In this document: one piece after another, positions 25,481 to 28,131 of the stretch
Layout of the letters: each line of letters begins with the position of its first letter
Position numbering within the stretch: position 1 is the stretch's first letter
Assembly (NCBI GenBank): GCA_017516285.1
Contig: JAFXDD010000024.1
Span: 1-28,131 of the forward strand
Direction of reading: 5' to 3'
Length of the DNA: 28,131 nt
Origin: Lachnospiraceae bacterium
Lineage (GTDB): Bacteria > Bacillota_A > Clostridia > Lachnospirales > Lachnospiraceae
Made by a program: the position numbers and the translations under genes
Notes under the pieces: generated by a model
Database searches by the model: none
What the model was told of the DNA's origin: nothing
What the model saw: the letters and a program-made list of their open reading frames with translations, nothing else

Positions 25481-26461
25481 ATGATTGATTTGCATTTACA
25501 TTTTGATGGTTCCCTGCCCGTCAAAACTGTTTGGGAACAGGCCGGGAAACAGGGCATAGAGCTGCCGGCAGCTTCTATGGATGAGCTTAAAAGTCTGATG
25601 GTATGTCCTGAAGAATGTGGCAGTTTAAACGAATATTTAGAAAAATTTGATGTTCCCTTACGGGTACTGCAAACAGCGGAAGGGATTAAAGAAGCTATGG
25701 AAGCTCTTATTGCGGAACTGGCGGACGAAAATATGCTGTATGCGGAAATTCGTTTTGCACCGCAATTACATTTGAGAAAGGGACTGACCCAAGAGGAGGT
25801 GGTTCGGGCTGCCATAGCCGGTGTGGAGAGCTCTAAGAAACTGCCTTTTGGGGTGCAGCTAATATTATGCTGTATGCGGGGAGATGATAATGATGAGGCC
25901 AATCACGAAACCATTACACTGGCTGCCAAATATCTCGGAAAGGGCGTTTGTGCCTGCGATTTGGCCGGTGCTGAGGCACTTTTTAAAACGGATAACTTTG
26001 AGAGCTTATTTGCTTATGCCGCAGAGCTTGGAGTTCCTTGTACCATACATGCCGGGGAAGCAGATGGCCCTGAAAGTATTCATGCGGCACTTCGTTTCGG
26101 TGCTAAGCGACTTGGGCATGGTGTACGGGCAGCAGAGGATGCGTCTTTGATAACAGAGCTTATGGAGACGCAAATTACATTAGAGTGCTGTCCCTCCAGT
26201 AATGTACAGACAAAAGCAGTGGCATCCATTAAAAGCCATCCTATCAAGTCTTTTTTGGACAAGGGTCTTCGGGTAACTATAAATACAGACAATCGCACGG
26301 TGAGCCAGACTACCATTGCAAAGGAAATACAACTTGTGCGTGAAACGCTTGGCTTGACCCGCGAAGAGGAACTTACATTGTTTTTAAATGCTGCAGACGC
26401 AGCATTTATCAGTAAAGAGGAAAGAGAAGGTTTAAAAAATGTTATCACCAAAATTATTTGA
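25481..26461 (+). CDS. add: Adenosine deaminase
   Basis: Converts (deoxy)adenosine to (deoxy)inosine, which the purine phosphorylase can then use. 326 residues. Zinc ligands HLHFDGSLP (HxH at 5-7), [10 protein letters not shown] with the zinc His and catalytic Glu (near 188-193), [17 protein letters not shown], and the metal Asp in [11 protein letters not shown]; the tandem Asp pair of the animal enzyme reads Asp-Asn here, a variation I recall from other bacterial members. The ATG at 25481 has GAGG upstream. Its 3' end overlaps deoC by 23 bases. Confidence 0.94.
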   Translation: MIDLHLHFDGSLPVKTVWEQAGKQGIELPAASMDELKSLMVCPEECGSLNEYLEKFDVPLRVLQTAEGIKEAMEALIAELADENMLYAEIRFAPQLHLRKGLTQEEVVRAAIAGVESSKKLPFGVQLILCCMRGDDNDEANHETITLAAKYLGKGVCACDLAGAEALFKTDNFESLFAYAAELGVPCTIHAGEADGPESIHAALRFGAKRLGHGVRAAEDASLITELMETQITLECCPSSNVQTKAVASIKSHPIKSFLDKGLRVTINTDNRTVSQTTIAKEIQLVRETLGLTREEELTLFLNAADAAFISKEEREGLKNVITKII

Positions 26462-27101
26462 TCATACTATTTTGAAGGCAGATGCTACAGAAGAGGCAGT
26501 TGCCAAAATATGTGCAGAAGCCATTGAACACGGCTTTATGAGCGTATGTGTAAATACATATTACACCGCTTTTGTGGCAGAAAAGCTAAAGGGCACAGAT
26601 GTAAAGGTTTGTACCGTTGTGGGTTTTCCGCTTGGTCAGATGAGTACCAGGGCCAAGGCACTGGAAACTCAGTGTGCCGTGGCAGATGGTGCACAGGAAA
26701 TCGATATGGTACTGAACGTAGCAGCATTAAAGGATGGTAAATATGACGTAGTTTTAGCAGATATTAAGGCTGTAAAGGATGCCTGTGGAAATGCTTTGTT
26801 AAAGGTGATTTTGGAAACATGTCTGCTTACAAAGGAAGAAATCGTAAAAGCTTGTGAGCTTAGCGTGAAAGGCGGAGCAGACTTTGTAAAGACCTCTACA
26901 GGCTTCTCTACAGGAGGAGCTACCACAGAGGACATTGTCCTGATGCGAAGAACAGTAGGAGCTGATATTGGTGTCAAGGCCAGTGGAGGCGTGCGTGATT
27001 ATAAAGGAGCAGCCGCTATGGTAGAAGCCGGAGCCAGCCGTATCGGAGCCAGTGCTACCATTGCCATATTGTCAGGCACGGAGAGTGACAGTGATTATTA
27101 A
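26439..27101 (+). CDS. deoC: Deoxyribose-phosphate aldolase
   Basis: Splits 2-deoxyribose-5-phosphate into acetaldehyde and glyceraldehyde-3-phosphate, sending deoxynucleoside sugar into glycolysis. The 220-residue length is normal for the short bacterial form. The Schiff-base lysine is in [16 protein letters not shown] (near 150), with the second active-site Lys in [10 protein letters not shown] (near 180) and the first Asp of the catalytic network in [14 protein letters not shown] (near 91). The ATG lies inside the add gene, with GAAGG upstream, so coupled translation is likely. It is the last gene of the salvage operon; only weak AT-rich symmetry follows, with no convincing terminator. Confidence 0.96.
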   Translation: MLSPKLFDHTILKADATEEAVAKICAEAIEHGFMSVCVNTYYTAFVAEKLKGTDVKVCTVVGFPLGQMSTRAKALETQCAVADGAQEIDMVLNVAALKDGKYDVVLADIKAVKDACGNALLKVILETCLLTKEEIVKACELSVKGGADFVKTSTGFSTGGATTEDIVLMRRTVGADIGVKASGGVRDYKGAAAMVEAGASRIGASATIAILSGTESDSDY

Positions 27102-27142
27102 AAATTTTAGCGTTTAAATTTATAAATATTTTTCTAATTCTG

Positions 27143-27171
27143 TTGCATAATATAAATACAAGTGATATAAT
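27143..27171 (+). promoter_or_regulatory. Promoter for the hemolysin III-like gene
   Basis: TTGCAT (27143-27148) is 17 bases from a consensus TATAAT (27166-27171), which is preceded by TG-A, an extended -10. Expected start near 27178, leader about 77 bases. Confidence 0.7.
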
Positions 27172-27180
27172 TATTGCAAC

Positions 27181-27231
27181 ATGTAGTATTAAAAACTACA
27201 TCAACTGGCATTGCGAAAGCTATTCGCTTTT
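27181..27231 (+). promoter_or_regulatory. Two small hairpins in the leader of the hemolysin III-like gene
   Basis: A 7-bp stem ATGTAGT (27181-27187) with ACTACAT (27195-27201) is followed by a 5-bp stem GCGAA (27213-27217) with TTCGC (27223-27227) and then TTTT. AAAGC and GCTTT offer a competing pairing with the second stem. No known riboswitch class is recognised. Confidence 0.4.
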
Positions 27232-27254
27232 GAGAATTATGGAGGAGAGTATTT

Positions 27255-27905
27255 ATGAATATTAAGATTAAAGATCCATGGAGTGCATTAACACATTTTA
27301 TAGGTATACTTTTGGCATTATTTGCAACAGCACCTCTTCTGGTAAAAGCAGCATTCAGTGGTGATATGATGCAGGTTTATGCTATGGCAGTATTTATGCT
27401 AAGCATGGTTTTATTGTATGCGGCCAGTGCTACCTACCATGCCTTTGGTATAGGAGACAGACTATATATCATCCTGAAAAAGATTGATCATATGATGATA
27501 CCCGTGCTTATTGCGGGCACCTATACGCCGATTTGTCTGATTACCCTAAAGGACGGCATAGGACCGATATTACTTACAATTGTGTGGCTCATGGCCATTA
27601 TCAGTATCTTGGTCAAGGCATTCTGGGTAACCTGTCCTAAGTGGTTTTCCAGCCTTATATATATTGCTATGGGCTGGGTATGCATTCTGGGCATGAGTAA
27701 CATTGTTAAGAGTCTGTCCCGCCCAGCCTTTATCTGGCTCTTGATTGGCGGTATCTTATACACGGCAGGCGGCGTTATTTATGCACTGAAGCTCCCGATT
27801 TTCAATGCGAAACATAAATCCTTTGGAAGTCATGAAGTGTTTCACCTGTTTGTTATGGGTGGAAGCATGTGCCACTATATCGTAATGTATGGCTATGTTG
27901 GGTAA
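27255..27905 (+). CDS. Hemolysin III / TrhA family membrane protein (PAQR-like)
   Basis: A 216-residue integral membrane protein with seven predicted helices. Family marks: SATYHAF after helix 2 (near 55-61), KIDHMMIPVLIAGTYTP (near 75-91), and the C-terminal GSHEVFHLFVMGGSMCHY (near 190-207) whose Ser, His and Asp residues form the metal centre of PAQR proteins. Members have been linked to membrane lipid homeostasis; the hemolysin name is historical. GGAGGAG lies 7 bases before the ATG. The gene has its own promoter and appears monocistronic. Confidence 0.92.
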   Translation: MNIKIKDPWSALTHFIGILLALFATAPLLVKAAFSGDMMQVYAMAVFMLSMVLLYAASATYHAFGIGDRLYIILKKIDHMMIPVLIAGTYTPICLITLKDGIGPILLTIVWLMAIISILVKAFWVTCPKWFSSLIYIAMGWVCILGMSNIVKSLSRPAFIWLLIGGILYTAGGVIYALKLPIFNAKHKSFGSHEVFHLFVMGGSMCHYIVMYGYVG

Positions 27906-27918
27906 ATTCCGATTTGTA

Positions 27919-27941
27919 GGGGTGCGGCCACCCCAGTTTCT
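27919..27941 (+). terminator. Possible terminator of the hemolysin III-like gene
   Basis: GGGGTG (27919-27924) pairs perfectly with CACCCC (27929-27934) around a CGGC loop, 14 bases after the stop. The following AGTTTCTC is a poor U-tract, so termination may be partial. Confidence 0.5.
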
Positions 27942-27945
27942 CAAT

Positions 27946-28097
27946 AAAGGAAGGTATCACACGCTCATTTTTGGGGACGTTCCCACCGGGCGAAAGGCTG
28001 CAACGGTACTAAGCTCGACTTCGGCATTCATGCCTCGTCTCGCTAAGGACCGGCGCCTTTCAATGACCCCATAAACGAGCGTGTGATACCTTCCTTT
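27946..28097. repeat. Long structured hairpin element, copy 2 (CGGTACTAAG core)
   Basis: Outer arms 27946-27976 and 28067-28097 pair at 29 of 31 positions with no gap. Inside are a 5'-side bulge with a small GGGA-CGT-TCCC hairpin, a second stem GAAAGGC (27992-27998) with GCCTTTC (28055-28061), the core boxes CGGTACTAAG (28004-28013) and CTAAGGACCG (28043-28052), and an apical GGCA-TTCA-TGCC hairpin. Core boxes and layout match copy 1 at 11337-11535, including the same two mispaired positions (A-G and A-A), yet the outer arms are unrelated in sequence. No coding capacity. It lies between the hemolysin III-like gene and the window edge. Confidence 0.85.
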
Positions 28098-28131
28098 TCT
28101 GTAATACTACGATGGCCGCAGACATACAAAC

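Noticed and set aside
25312..25902. 196-residue open frame on the - strand
   Set aside because: Antisense to cdd and add, Ser- and Cys-rich with low complexity, as expected from reverse reading of coding DNA.
26281..26310. Inactivating change in adenosine deaminase (Asp-Asn instead of Asp-Asp)
   Set aside because: The Asp that binds the metal is kept, and to my knowledge Asp-Asn is common in bacterial members; all other catalytic residues are present.
27102..27135. Terminator after deoC
   Set aside because: Only AT-only symmetry (AAATTT repeats) is present; no GC-containing stem, so it is not called.
27172..27254. yybP-ykoY or other known riboswitch
   Set aside because: The leader is too short and lacks the conserved loops; only two simple short stems are present.

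Overview
The window looks like chromosomal DNA of a low-to-medium GC Firmicute, most likely a clostridial gut-type bacterium (Lachnospiraceae-like). Evidence: AGGAGG-type ribosome binding sites before nearly every gene, the DUF512 / der / plsY / gpsA gene order familiar from Clostridia, a CarD-family regulator, and a long-form PRPP synthetase. The assignment rests on gene content and style, not on a database search. No phage, conjugative or CRISPR genes are visible; nearly everything is on the + strand.

Layout. (1) 81-1345: PRPP synthetase (prs) alone on the - strand, with its own terminator and promoter. (2) 1463-6721: a housekeeping run of DUF512 radical-SAM-like protein, Der GTPase, PlsY, GpsA and a UlaG-like metallo-hydrolase, closed by a strong terminator. 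(3) 6869-9203: a monocistronic CarD-like regulator with terminator, then a DUF2156 protein and a GNAT acetyltransferase. (4) 9210-11324: gmd and fcl (GDP-mannose to GDP-L-fucose) behind a textbook sigma-A promoter abutting a 15-bp palindrome. (5) 11325-15173: a long structured repeat, then a YtrA-type GntR regulator, ABC ATPase and a large ABC permease, behind a promoter overlapped by palindromes. (6) 15219-27101: a two-component system (response regulator, histidine kinase, 64-residue membrane protein) running with no sizeable gap into ten nucleoside-salvage genes: udp, deoB, PNP, BMP lipoprotein, ABC ATPase, two permeases, cdd, add, deoC. (7) 27143-28131: a TrhA/hemolysin III-like membrane protein with its own promoter, then a second copy of the structured repeat.

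How the genes work together. Region 6 is a complete route: nucleosides are imported by the BMP/ABC transporter, deaminated by Add and Cdd, phosphorolysed by Udp and PNP, and the (deoxy)ribose-1-phosphate is isomerised by DeoB and, for deoxyribose, cleaved by DeoC to acetaldehyde and glyceraldehyde-3-phosphate. Its position directly behind a two-component system suggests co-transcription and perhaps control by it.

The most unusual signals are non-coding. Two ~150-200 nt hairpin elements (11337-11535 and 27946-28097) share the same central boxes (CGGTACTAAG and CTAAGGACCG) but have unrelated long outer stems that are nevertheless self-complementary. A 113-bp inverted repeat with 17-bp perfect ends surrounds the two-component system promoter; it contains an 11-bp-period CTAACA direct repeat and buries the ribosome binding site.
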